Shown: positions 35,825-46,810, counted from the first letter of the stretch. The stretch: DNA of 64,000 nt from Ignelater luminosus (GCA_011009095.1 VTPC01091223.1:62001-126000); one strand, 5' to 3'. The notes: generated by a model not told the origin, from the sequence alone. Translations and numbers: made by a program.

Positions 35825-36480
35825 ATAAAAATTGGTGCAAGCATTGACTAAGGTAAGGTTTAAAATAGTAAAGCGGTTTTAAACTCGTTTTGAAAATAGA
35901 AAATTTTTATTGAATAACCATATGTACAAAAAATGAGCTAGTTGACTAAAAACAAGAAAATTTCGTAGGTGGTGCTTTTACTGCATGTGAGGGGAAGTTG
36001 TAACAATAGAAGATACAAACTGAAATGAGAAAAGCAAGTCTTTACGAAATGATGGAATAACAAATGAGCAGTTTAAGAACTTAACACCAGATAAGTTAAA
36101 GTTTTTATAAGAAAACCTTTTAAATAGAAGTAGCCAGTGGAAAGATGAAAAAATAATGTTATTGCATGAGAAAGCAAAAATAGATCTAATAACAAACTAA
36201 ATTATTTTTAATTATCTAGTTAAATTTGATGTTTATCAAAAGAATTCAGTTCACCGTGTTTGTTTTAAAATAACTCAAACACTATTAACTTTATTTATTT
36301 GCAAACGAATAAAGATGTTAAAAGCGAGGATATTGAGATTTTGCTAGAAAAAATGACCTCAATTGAAGATTAAGAATTCACTGAAAGGAAATTCATCAAA
36401 TTCTAGCAATTAATAGTAATCCAAAATCCAAATATGCGATAAAATTCTTAAAATATACAAACAATAAGAAAACCACGTTT
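35825..36480. other. Gene-free stretch upstream of LRR-5
   Basis: AT-rich, nothing recognised. Confidence 0.35.
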
Positions 36481-36482
36481 GA

Positions 36483-36529
36483 GTAAATCCCCTTCTCCAA
36501 CATAGCTATCTCGAACCTATCTGAGGTCA
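36483..36529 (+). promoter_or_regulatory. Upstream module of LRR-5: GGGGAT element plus AGGTCA half-site
   Basis: GTAAATCCCC (36483-36492; GGGGATTTAC on the other strand) is followed 31 bases later by AGGTCA (36524-36529), 92 bases before the start codon. GCTATATTC and ACAGTTAG downstream are possible TATA and initiator elements. Confidence 0.5.
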
Positions 36530-36621
36530 TCATCTGGCTATATTCATTAAATTCTCTCGAGCAAACTTTACACAGTTAGTAAGTCCAACGACACCGCGTG
36601 CAAACCAGTTCAACAGTGATA

Positions 36622-37849
36622 ATGCAGTTGCTTTGCATACTAGTTGTTTTTATTTTTATAACAACAAACTTTATACCCTCATTAGCAGGACTCTGTAGAC
36701 TTTCAAAAGGACACCAAAATTATACCTGCAATGGTTTTCGCTTTAGAGAAATGACAGCAGGAGGAAAATCAAACCGAGTACGTATTTATTACTGCAAATT
36801 TTTCTTATAGTCATTTTAGAGTAAATAAGTAATTTATTTTTTAGCAACGAATAAAAAGGGCTGATATTTCCGATTGTAAAGAATTTAACGTAGGAGAAGA
36901 ACCACTAAGATTCCCAAATTTGGAAGTTTTAATCCTCTCTTGTGATATTGAAACCATTCACGTAAACGGTTTCAAAAATCTTAATCGTTTAAAAGAATTG
37001 GATCTTGGAAATAATTCTATTTCTTCATTACCTGATGGCCTTTTTCAATCTTTAGGAGAATTGAAGAAGCTGAATTTATCTCGTAACAACTTTGAAGAAT
37101 TGCCTAGAAACATATTTAATGGTTTGGGTAATTTAAAACAACTTTATATTTCTGACAATCCTATTTCCAAGTTTGACATAAAGGCTCTTGATGCTGTAAA
37201 GAAATTAGAAGAATTATCTATGAGCAACAATAGGCTTCAAGTAGTTCCAGCAAGGTTGTTTAGCAAACTTACAAAATTAAAAAGTCTGGATTTGTCGTAT
37301 AACAGTATTGAAGATTTAGGAAATTTGTTTCTATTTACGTATGATCTAGAAAATCTTAATTTATCACATAATGCGCTTACGGATCTTTCTAAACAAAACT
37401 TTCAGTCTTCTAATTTAAGAATTCTAGATTTATCTAGCAATAAATTGTTAGTGATACTTGAGGAATCGTTTAATTTAAATAAATTAGAAGAACTGTATTT
37501 GCAAAACAATAAAATTTCTTCTTTTGAAGTAAGAGGAATTGGACAGAATAGAATTCCACTAAGGCATTTGGATTTGAGAAATAACAGGCTTGTGTATATA
37601 GAAGACAATCTTATAAAGGTTGCTAAATATTTAGAGATTCTTAAGATCGAAGGGAATCCGTGGGATTGTAATTGTTATGATAAAATAGTAGCTGCAAGTG
37701 AAGATATTTCTTTAGAAATAAGCGAGGTTTATGCTGATGGTGAACTTCCTCTTTGTGTAACAGGTCCGTCAAGTGGTAATGAATGTAATGTAGATAAAAA
37801 TAATTTAGATTATTATTATAATGCGTTTGAAGCACAACTCAATGCTTAA
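36622..37849 (+). CDS. LRR-5: secreted leucine-rich-repeat protein (subfamily A)
   Basis: Exons 36622-36777 and 36845-37849 join in phase 0 (donor GTACGT, acceptor TTTTTTAG), 386 residues. I chose MQLLCILVV because it aligns with LRR-1 and LRR-4; an in-frame Met eight codons upstream (36598) also exists. The signal peptide ends near SLAG. GLCRLSKGHQNYTCNGFRF carries the two N-terminal cysteines, but the YYG motif of its paralogues is replaced by FRFREM. Exon 2 has SDCKEFN, LSCDIETIHVNGF, about ten LRRs, NPWDCNCYDK and two further cap cysteines, ending AFEAQLNA. No membrane segment. It is the most isolated and most divergent member, mixing subfamily A promoter and start with DCKE and SCDIETI of subfamily B. 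Confidence 0.9.
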
Positions 37850-39000
37850 TTTAAGGTATTTATTATGTGTTGTATTGTCAAGACTGTAATATTTTAGTGA
37901 ATAATAATGTATTTCTATTTATTATTAATAAGTACAACAAAAATTGATTTGTTGATTGAATATCAGAATTTAAATCGTAGCCCCATGGCCTTTAAGTTGA
38001 TTTTAGAATCTTGAACATGAAATTTATAACATAACGTTCTCTTTGTAAAGAATCTTTCAGTAAAGATGATGTTGGTGTAAGTATTCGAAAGCTCAGTGTT
38101 CTATTTTGATAACCTACTTAACTTGACATTGTGTATGATCACCTTGCAATAGAACTGACTTTTCCAGACTATGGATAAAATGCGGGTAGGTAGAATATCG
38201 GGCTAAAGACTAGAACGTGCAAAAGGTCTGAGTAGACCAAACAAAATCTACATTACAGAAAGCTTGTCTATGGAAGAACTACAAGACTGTCGATATTGAT
38301 AAAAGCTTTTAAAACTCTTCTAGACAAACTTGGGACGACAGAGAACATCACATGACATGGTTGACGTAGCGGCGATTAAAAATAACATAGTTAGTCTCTT
38401 GGTAGGCAATCCGAACAAGAAATTAACCCATTTTGGCCCACTGAACTCATTTAAGTACATAATCTAAGAATTTTTATTACTTTATGTGACATCTGTTCTC
38501 AGGTTTGCATATTTAATGGACAATGCAGTATTCTCAATGCCTCCATCTTTGAATTTCGTAGTACCAACCTTCAAAAGGTATTGAAATATTTTCTGTCTAT
38601 CAGAATACACGTTAAGATTAAGTTTATTTGCAAGACCGATTAATATCTTAATGCAAAAATAATCTACCTGCATATCCAAATGAAACGTGCTTGACGAGGA
38701 GACACTTAACCAAGTATCATTTTATAGAATTGAACATTAGAGATGAAAGTGAAATAAGGATAATTGAAAGAAGAAAACTAGGGATGGAGAATGGGGAACC
38801 GGAAGTCAAAAAGTGTGCAGATACATGGTTACATATATGATGAAAGAGGCATATGATTTTAGCTTAGTAAACAGGGAGACTTGAAACAGAGATTGGCGTT
38901 CATACTAGTGAAACATAGAAGAGAAATGGAAACACTGTAATAGGCTTAGACAAAAACTAGCCAGGATGCCATAAAGATAAATGCAAACCATAAAGAAAGG
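37850..39000. other. Gene-free stretch downstream of LRR-5
   Basis: No recognised gene. Small open frames near 38.5 kb lack any family signature. Confidence 0.35.
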
Positions 39001-40065
39001 CTAGAAACTTAATAATTAATTAAAAGATGTCACTAGGAAGTATTATGTCACAAACTAGAAAACAATATATGGGAAGACGACTACAAAATAAATAGCCACT
39101 AGGAGACTGTGCAACTCTAATCCTTGTGATTTGACCAATCATAAAAAAGGGACACAGCGGCAGCGCTATTTCTAGAGAGACGTGACTATTGCCCAGAGGG
39201 GCGCAGAATAGAAAATTTCGCTCATTTTGCAATGAAAGAACTGACCGAGGTTACTACGAAAGAGGCTGTTAAATTCGCTCAAACAATCTACTAAGAGGAC
39301 AAGAAGTTCTAGATAACCGGAAAGAAGCAAGTTAATATTGCTACCAAAAGGGAAAGACTAAGCAAACTATAATAAAGGTCTTCGAAAGATTTTTAGAGTG
39401 CAGAGCGATGTCAAAAACTGAATTGGCCTTCCAGAGAGGCACTTTTGAATTCAAGAAAGGCAAGCCAACCCCACGGTTCTTAAACTATCACAGTTGGCTC
39501 GTAGGCTGTAATCCGATACCTGTGACGTACGAAATATGCCAATCGCTGTTGCCTAATTACAGAACATCACTATATGGTTTTATGAATTAAATACCGTCGT
39601 CATTCGTTGTACACATAATTGGGAACAGTGTGCTCAGCACATTCCCCGTGTCATTATCAGCTGACGGTTTATGAGGCAACCGCGATAGCCTAAGAACCGT
39701 GAACAACCCTACAAGCAATCGAAGAAGTCGCGAAAGAAAGGTTATGCCCAAGAAAATGGTGTACTATGATAGCCCTGGATGTAAGAAATGCCTTCAACAC
39801 AACAGGATAGGGTTTAATTATTGAAAAGCTGCGAACTAGAAACATATCTGAATATCTACCAATATTTCAACAACAGAGAGATAAGTATTTAAAAAACCAA
39901 CAATATGATCGTGTCGGCAGGAGTCCGACAGAGCGTGTAGAGTTTTATGTTTGAATTTGGGCGACGGTGTAAAACAATTGGCATTTACCGATTTGGCAAT
40001 ATTGGTAAGGACACATAATAATAGAAAATAAAAATTAGAAAATCTTCTAAATCACCGCTTACTTT

Positions 40066-40455
40066 GGTCAAATTGCAATGTCCCTATTTGTGATCATTTT
40101 TTTACCAAACATAGGGATATTGCACTTGTTTGAAAAGCTCTTTTCATGATGATTTCAAAAATGTAGAAATCCAATATGACACCTATAAGAAAAACAAAAG
40201 TTCGATACGATTGTGTAAAACTTAGTAGGCCTACAATATTTTCAAGTCATTTCTGAAGTCCTCATTACCAATTACCCGTGCCCTAACAGTTTGGTGAATG
40301 TATCTCTTATAATAAATAAAATATGGAGGTTTTTAGAAAACAAACATTTGTCGTTTTCGCTCTGCATCTTAGTAACGGGATTAATTTTCCCCATTTGAAC
40401 GATCTTGTATCTATTACCGTTTCCAATATCGCCATGTACCCCATTTTATCCTGGA
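40066..40455. mobile_element. About 390-base insertion within the R1-like LINE
   Basis: It interrupts the reverse transcriptase between the ADD-like block and the following piece. Near its left end TGCAATGTCCCTATTTG pairs with CAAACATAGGGATATTGCA to form a hairpin. It ends GGACACCCTGTATA, an end sequence that recurs in short insect elements. No coding capacity; borders are approximate. Confidence 0.5.
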
Positions 40456-40605
40456 CACCCTGTATAAAACAGACGAAGCTCTTGCTCTAGTAGACGAGTG
40501 AATTACAAAAGCTAAAGTTGGCTCTGGAAAAAACGAAGGTTCTGATATTGCAGAGCCCCAGGAAGAGTGCAGACAACAAATTTAAAATAAAAAGAACAAA
40601 GGTAA

Positions 40606-40925
40606 TTGTTGATTTATTTAACGTGATTTTGCAAATTTGTTTTATTTATCGAGTACCAAGAAAAAAAAATTCGTTGCTTTTATTCGTTTTTGCAATATGT
40701 CATACTCTTTTTTATTTCGTTCTGTCAATTACTACAATAACAAAAAAAATGGATATCTTTCTTTTTTATACAAATGGAAAATAAATACAGTATTAACTGA
40801 TCAATGGCTACAAATTTAACTAACATTAACAGTAATTTTAGGCAAAACCTTGAAGTATCTCGAAATTTATAGTGGATTTTGAATGTACATTTTGGCAGTA
40901 ACAAAAAAAAAAAAAAAAAAAATAG
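40606..40925 (+). mobile_element. Poly(A)-tailed insertion within the R1-like LINE
   Basis: About 320 bases without similarity to the LINE, ending in a run of 20 As (40903-40922), after which the LINE frame resumes. A SINE or other retroposed copy is likely; I could not identify its source. Confidence 0.45.
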
Positions 40926-41781
40926 AAGCATGAATGGTGGTACTGACAAGGATCATAATACATTCATTCTAGTACAGTATATGAAGCTCCTATATGGCAC
41001 AAGGTAATCGAGACAAAAAAATATCGAGGGATACAAGATACAAAAAGTCAAGGGGTGTGCTTTTCGGAATTACATTACAGGAGTATAGGTAGTAGCATCT
41101 ACTTGCCAGGAAAATAAAAAGACTTTGTGACCGACAGGGTGGACTAAAAGAATCACACCAAACGTACAAGATTAGGTAACATGCAGAAATATAAACGTAG
41201 ATTACCACATTAGCCAGATTCTAAGAACTATACCAAAATAGTAAACAAAAAGCAAACAACAGTTGTTTTTATTGCGGTATAGAAAACACAGCAGAACATA
41301 CTTTCTTTGTGGAGGTTGGAGGATCATAGACAGAAACCATATATAAAAATTGCGAAAAAGTTAACAAGCGACACCCAAGTGCAAATAAACAGGAGAGGGC
41401 ACTGTAGTAAGATCTGTGCATTAGCAAAGAAAATGACGAGTAAGATAAAATAAGACAAACGGACAGAACTAGACAAAAAAATGATATGATGCGCGAGAAA
41501 CAAACCACACCCTGACGCAATGCGCACAGTAGTTCCAGGGTAGCTAGGGCGACAAAGAAAAGGATTTTTAGTCCATGGGCCACTGAGCCTTTAAATTCAA
41601 TAATGTATCTGTCTTTACTGCATGCAAATACCTCGAAAGAAAGTGACCTCGTAGTTTGATGGGATAAATACCACTTTATCTTTTGTTTGGAACAGAATTT
41701 TGTTTTATCGTATCCTGTCTTATTGCTTGCGATAGAGACACTGATTTTGCAAACTTTACATTTACCTGATGAAATTGCTAT

Positions 41782-42023
41782 AGTACATGTCAAACCTTTT
41801 TGTCCGATACAGGATTAAACAGATAGAATTTAAATTCATATTTATTTCGAGAGCCGTATTCTTCGTCAGTTCCTAAACGAAGACGTATTTTGTAGTAACA
41901 TAAAGTAAAATACAAGATCCAGACGTGTCACGCGAATATCGACTGGACAGCTGAGTTAAATGCTGTTAATATAAGGATCATTCTAGCTGTTTAATCATCG
42001 GACAAAAAGGTTTGACATGTACT
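41782..42023. mobile_element. 242-base MITE with about 35-40 base terminal inverted repeats
   Basis: AGTACATGTCAAACCTTTTT at 41782 is matched by its reverse complement ending at 42023; pairing continues through GTCCGAT and ATTAAACAG with a small gap. It has no coding capacity. Confidence 0.8.
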
Positions 42024-42391
42024 TTATTTCCACTCCAAAGACAGTTCGATTTTAACTCTTTGTTACTGCCTTCAAGGTGTATAATACTCAACTGCAATTA
42101 TGAAATATGAATCTCACTTTATAAGTTGCAGCCTAGAAATTTCTGCATTGCATTACTTTAATAAAAAATGTTTTTTGAGTACAGACCAGTTTGATGGAAT
42201 TATTTAATTATCTTTGATAATAAATGGACTCTAAAAATCTTGAATATTCGTTGAGAAAAAACAGAAAAGTAAATTGCTTTGCATAAGTTCCTACAATCTT
42301 GCTACATGTTCATCTTCGTTTTATTTATTTCGCATTACTGAATAATTACAGCAAGGTCTAATTCTAAAGTAATTCTAATGACAAGAGAGAG

Positions 42392-42444
<53 letters not shown>

Positions 42445-43490
42445 CTCCGATGCATTTATTATATCAACTTAGCAATATATAACAGATTTACCTGTATTGC
42501 AGAATGAACGTTAGGGAAAAGAAGGTTCTATTCTTTAGTTGTCAATGGAGTCATTTTTGCCAGACTATTACTAATGTTATACAGACTTTGATTCAAGAAT
42601 GAATTCCTCAGTATTACGGGTTTAACATAAAACTAAGAATAACGGATTGGGAGAAATGTCAAAGTTTAGCTTCTAGAACAGCTGAGGATCTACAACAAAA
42701 TGCATTCAAAGTGATTTGGGTTTTTGGAACTGAAGTTCTTGGAGTAAATCTCTTTTTCTGAATGGGCAGCATCTAAACAGCCTAATAGCAAAATGTACTA
42801 CTAGTTAAAAATCAAAGTTTAAAATAAAAAAGAGAACTGAACAAAACTACAATGTGAGATTTAATGTTATATGGCATTTTCCTTACACCAGAAAAGTTTG
42901 TTTTCTTTGTAAGAGTGTTAAATGTTACTGCGTAGATTAAATTCTTAATAAAATATTTTTAATAGCCCACACGCAACTTTATAACTTGTCGAAGAAAATT
43001 TCCAAATGCAAGTATTTTATCTTATTGTACCATAAAACACAGATCGTAATAACCACTAAATTTAGGTATTTCGATAGTGGGGAACTATACGGCTTTTATT
43101 ATTGTCTTGAAATGCTGTCTTTGCAATTAACATTTCAGTTATCATTAACAAAAAACTTTCTAAGTTCACCTTAAATTGACTAGAATCTATTCAGTTACAA
43201 AAAGTTGTGTTATTATCAACGGTTGTATCAGAGCATTTTAAGTATTTGCAAATTCATCAATTCAGTTTGTTGGTTATCTTCATATAAGTAACAGTATCCG
43301 AGTTATCCTGCAATATTATATTACAAATCCAGCGGGAGATTTAAAATTATCAGATTTAAGCACATATTTAACAAATGCGAAATTGTAGTGCACATAAATA
43401 AAAATGCAAAACTCAAACACGATTTCTTTTCTCGAAACAATAACGCTTTGTTGTAACAAATTACGTAAATTTATTTACGATCGCCACTTA
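42024..43490. other. Gene-free stretch with a (GA)n microsatellite
   Basis: Apart from the GA repeat at 42384-42440 I recognise nothing here. Confidence 0.4.
42384..42440. repeat. (GA)n microsatellite
   Basis: Almost pure GA repeat interrupted once near its left end. Confidence 0.95.
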
Positions 43491-43527
43491 ACAATTACAC
43501 CATTAATTATAATAAGGTTGCACCTAC

Positions 43528-44134
43528 CTGGTTTCGTTTTGCAGCTGCTATTTTCACCGAATTCTGGAAATCTACTGCAATCTAAAAGTCCTTTAAATTT
43601 AGACAATAATCGACTTCCACATCCAGCCATAAAATCCCTACAAAAGCTTCTACACGGTAAGACAATTTCATCTTCGTGTACACCTTTTTTACAAGACGGT
43701 TGCAGAACTTGACACACAAATTCGTATGCGAGACGATAACATTCGGCATCGACTAATTCTCTAAATGAAATTACGTCCTCTTCTACTTCTTTTACATTTC
43801 TGTGTCCTAACATATTTGGATAAGTCGTTACGTTGTATTTTAAACTGGAGCAATAAGAGATCTCTAATGGAGCGCATCTTCTAGGTGGCGGAGGGGTTTG
43901 AGTGATAGCTTGAGTAATTATCCTCGTTGTGGTTGACGTGCTTGTCGGTAATGGAATAACGTGACTTTCCTTTACCTCAAGTGTAGATGAATCTATTGTG
44001 AGATTACGGAAAAATTGTGATTCATCCGTAGTAATTTCTCTTGAAAGAATTTCTTCTAAGTCTTTAGCTTCTACCTCGACATAAGTAGGATCAATATGAA
44101 TATTAAAATGTACAACCAGATCCTTTCCTTCGGT
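43528..44134 (-). CDS. Corin: Corin-like protease, frizzled-domain exon
   Basis: The exon starts after TTATTTCAG (44135) and ends before GTAGGT (43527). It begins TEGKDLVVHFNIHIDPTYVE, the second half of a SEA-like fold, then a threonine-rich linker (PLPTSTSTTTRIITQ). A frizzled cysteine-rich domain follows: CAPLEISYCSSLKYNVTTYP, LVDAECYRLAYEFVCQVLQP, CKKGVHEDEIVLPCRSFC, GCGSRLL and LLDCSRFP. The ten conserved cysteines of a frizzled domain are present in order. The end NSSCKTKP continues into the LDLa exon at 131. In Corin the frizzled domain lies outside the cell and helps recognise the propeptide. Entry phase is 2, exit phase 1. Wnt receptors are unlikely, since LDLa follows at once. Confidence 0.85.
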
Positions 44135-44291
44135 TCTGAAATAAAACAAAGTATAATTTAGACTTTTTGAATGTAGGAAATTATAAGGTAAAATCATAAT
44201 ATCATTGACTTTCTATTTCATTTTACTAGGACACAATAGAGATCAATATCGCGTTATATTAGAAATTAGATATCTTAAAAGTGATACGAAC

Positions 44292-44505
44292 CCGTCTAAA
44301 GCTAAAACTTCAGTTCCAGCAAAACCATGTGTTATTCGACTCCTTCTAAATAATAAGTTCAGTCTTTCTCTATAATCACGAGATGTCACTTTAAATCTTT
44401 CTGTGGACGGATCTGCTAAGTCTGGCGAAAATGTGTCACCTTCTGTTACTTTAAATGTTGCTCTATATACTTGTTCTTCTAATGGATCCATTGCAAAGAA
44501 TGTGT
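44292..44505 (-). CDS. Corin: Corin-like protease, SEA-like exon
   Basis: After TTATTTACAG (44506) the frame reads TFFAMDPLEEQVYRATFKVT, then ERFKVTSRDYRERLNLLF and FAGTEVLALDG to a weak donor GTTCGT at 44291. The two bases GG join A from the next exon to give Gly, so the frame continues as LALDGTEGKDLVVHFNI. The pattern, starting YRATFKV and ending VVVHF-like, fits the membrane-proximal SEA fold common in type II transmembrane proteases. The exon enters in phase 1, so the transmembrane anchor must be further upstream on the minus strand; I could not find it. The hydrophobic run coded just upstream (CLLLCNLLVFLF) is most likely the pyrimidine-rich intron end, but a start there is a weaker alternative. 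Confidence 0.72.
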
Positions 44506-44599
44506 CTGTAAATAAAAAGACTAATAAATTACACAATAATAAACAAAAAATATTATTTGCAAAAACCAATTCTTGGATTCAATCGTGCAGAACATGAAT

Positions 44600-45190
44600 A
44601 AGGAAATTATAATGAAAATGTCGAAAATGGAGTTTTTTACGCAACAACACACCCAATTAAATTAAATAGTTGCAATTTAATACTAAACTGTCACTTTTTA
44701 CGACTTTCTAACTTCGATATACACAATACAAGATAATGCACAGGATGTTTGGAATTAAATAAAATATTCACTTATTAAAAGAACTAACTGTATAATTTGT
44801 ATAAAATTACAATTAAGAAGATAAAGAAAATTATACTTATTACTGTCGGTAATCCTTCATTTTGTTTTTATCTTGATTAATAAATTACAACAAACAGAAA
44901 TTTTTATCTCGCAAATTTCGATTTCAAGAGACAAATCTGTAGTTTCTGTAGTTCTGTAATTAAGAACAAACCGATCAATCAATTTGTTTTAGGATTATTT
45001 AGATGATGCAAATTACGTAGTCAAATACAAAATGCTCGAATCCAGAAAATCTTGAATATAATTTTGGAACACAAGCTATAGCGACGTCTTGTTCTCTTAG
45101 ATCGTTTTGAGTAAAAAGATTCAACTTTACTCAGAGATTGATTTTTTAACCTTCACGCATCTTCTCCACTTTTCAAAAGTGGATTATATC
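44600..45190. other. Gene-free intron of the Corin-like gene
   Basis: AT-rich, no upstream exon recognised. Confidence 0.35.
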
Positions 45191-45192
45191 TT

Positions 45193-45500
45193 GATCTCGA
45201 TTATCTCGAAAACTATTCGAGATATCGAAACACCGATTATGCATTTGTAATGGGGAAAAAACTCTAAGTTGATTTCATATATAACATGTCCTGTAAAGTT
45301 ACGTGAACATGGCAACAAACCAACAGACAGACTATGTCGAAAAATCGCCAATCTCGATCTCGATTATCTCGAAACCTATTCGAGATATCTAAATACCGAT
45401 TATGTATATGTAATCAGGAGAAACTTCTCAGTTGATTTCAAATATAACATGTCCTGTAAAATTCAGACCAACAGACAGATGGAATGTACGAATTCAGATA
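45193..45500. repeat. 163-base tandem duplication with self-complementary core
   Basis: GATCTCGATTATCTCGAAAA at 45193 repeats at 45356. The two units stay alike through the ATAACATGTCCTGTAAA stretch and CAACAGACAGA. Each contains CTCGAA...TTCGAGATAT, a short palindrome. Confidence 0.7.
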
Positions 45501-45504
45501 CGAA

Positions 45505-46080
45505 TTTTTTTTTAATTTCGTCGAAAATGCTTCAGTACCCACTAACCTCATCATCTAACAAAAAACCTATATTTGATAATAACAGTCTCCTAATCAAAGA
45601 ATGATGCTAATTCCTGAAAACATAGAAAAAGAATTGAATCAATCACAAACAAATTCAACATCAGATACACAGAGATCACCAAATATTAAGGCCACAGCTT
45701 TATAGTATCTACATAATGCTACAAATTATTACAAAGTAATGAGAGAAATAGACAAACAAACAACCCGTGACTACACTACACAATAGTCCAATACGAAGGC
45801 AACTTTCTTAAACTTTAACCCATTACAACTAATAGCTACGTAAGTTTAACACGCTTCTACGACAAAAGTAACTTTTGACAATACATAAAAAACACCTTTA
45901 CTAGTTGTTATTAGAAACTTGCCTACCAACTATTAATGTCGATGACATTAAAAACGAACAATCAACCCTTAAGTGCATTATATTTTATTTTCTTCTTCTA
46001 TTGTTAAGAAACCATACATAGTTTAGTGAAATTAATGAAAAAATTATTCAAAACAATTTCTTTCTAATAAAAAAGTATTG
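45505..46080. other. Gene-free stretch
   Basis: Nothing recognised. Confidence 0.3.
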
Positions 46081-46084
46081 CTTG

Positions 46085-46810
46085 CCAAATACGTAGCTAC
46101 ATTTTGTGCAAAGGAATACAATTTATATGGAAACTTTGAAAACAATCATCATTAGTGTTTAAACAAAGTCCAACTTCGCACTTTGAGCATTTGATTCTAG
46201 TGAAACCTTTACATTGTGGATATCTACAGCGCATTTTGTCGCTTTGTGGAAAAGGCCAGTAACCAAAATTTGATCTCTCCGTACATCTTGTAGAAGAACA
46301 TGTTGCGTTGGTCCTTTTTTCTCTTTAACTGGAATTCCGTTTCCAACGAGCTTGATTTACCATGCTTAGCAGAGCTATTAATTTTGCAAAGGCAATAGTC
46401 CACTTCTGTTCGAAAATCTACTTAATTAATTTCCAAAGACTTTTTTACACAATAACCAAGCATTAACCAAAGTTGAGTCAATCGAGTGGTAAAATAATTC
46501 TATGTATCATTTTCAACACTATTTGAAATGATGCCAAGATCTTGTTTATTACCTGGTTGATTCTCAAAATTATTTTGGCCTGCGTTAATTTTAGAATTAT
46601 AGGCAAATCCTGATACGCCAGCCAAGACAAACAATTTTAATCCGCATTTATGTGGTTTCTGGGGGATATATTACTTTATATAATGTCTGACCTTAGTTGA
46701 CCATGTTGGCTCATCAACGGATAGAAATAGTTCGATAGGAATAGAATTATTGAGTTACAAAAGTGTAAACACTAGTTTTGAACTCGATGCCATTTAGCTG
46801 TACAATATAT
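46085..46810 (-). mobile_element. piggyBac-like transposase relic, C-terminal half
   Basis: On the minus strand near 46680-46600 the frame reads PQKPHKCGLKLFVLAGVSGF, the P(K)KPHKWGxK block of piggyBac transposases, followed near 46440 by VNAWLLYKKSLEIN-like text and near 46250-46130 by DKMRCRYPQCKGF, TRIKCSKCEVGLCL and CFQSFH, the C-terminal cysteine-rich zinc-binding domain. The catalytic N-terminal part is missing. Stops and frameshifts are present. Confidence 0.78.

Larger units (their letters stand above)
39050..41500 (+). mobile_element. R1-like LINE, decayed and interrupted by two insertions
   Basis: Pieces in order: a frame near 39730-39800 with AIEEVAKER and ALDVRNAFNTT (palm motif 1 of R1-clade LINEs), LRTRNISEYL, QLAFTDLAILVRTHN near 39975 (normally YADDLAL), then after an insertion a piece ending VDEWITKAKLALEKTKVLIL near 40500, after a second insertion MKLLYG and IWHKVIETKKYRG near 40990-41020, and finally CFYCGIENTAEHTFF near 41260, the C-terminal zinc knuckle typical of R1/R2-type LINEs. 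The 5' endonuclease is missing. Inactive. Confidence 0.8.
132..43527 (-). other. Giant phase-1 intron of the Corin-like gene, host to the LRR cluster
   Basis: The donor GTAGGT follows CCAG at 43528, and the acceptor TTTTTTCAG ends at 132. Both sides are phase 1 and the joined protein reads through an LDLa repeat. The first LDLa cysteine (NSSC) seems to be in the frizzled exon and the rest in the next exon, so I would not expect a missing exon between them, although I cannot exclude one. Everything from LRR-1 to LRR-5, one Ty3/gypsy insertion and many transposon relics lie inside it, on both strands. Confidence 0.6.

Noticed and set aside
38482-38679. Minus-strand small open frame as a gene
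   Set aside because: No family signature, start context or splice support.
42384-42440. GA repeat as a GAGA-factor regulatory site
   Set aside because: A simple microsatellite is the plainer explanation; no promoter beside it.
43404-43712. Plus-strand frame over the frizzled exon
   Set aside because: Antisense shadow of the minus-strand exon with its ordered cysteines.
44506-44569. Signal-anchor-like run before the SEA exon as the true N-terminus of the protease
   Set aside because: It coincides with a pyrimidine-rich intron end and TTATTTACAG acceptor, so it is more likely non-coding. Kept only as a weaker alternative.
45193-45500. CRISPR-like array
   Set aside because: Only two long, adjacent units without spacers, in a eukaryotic genome.
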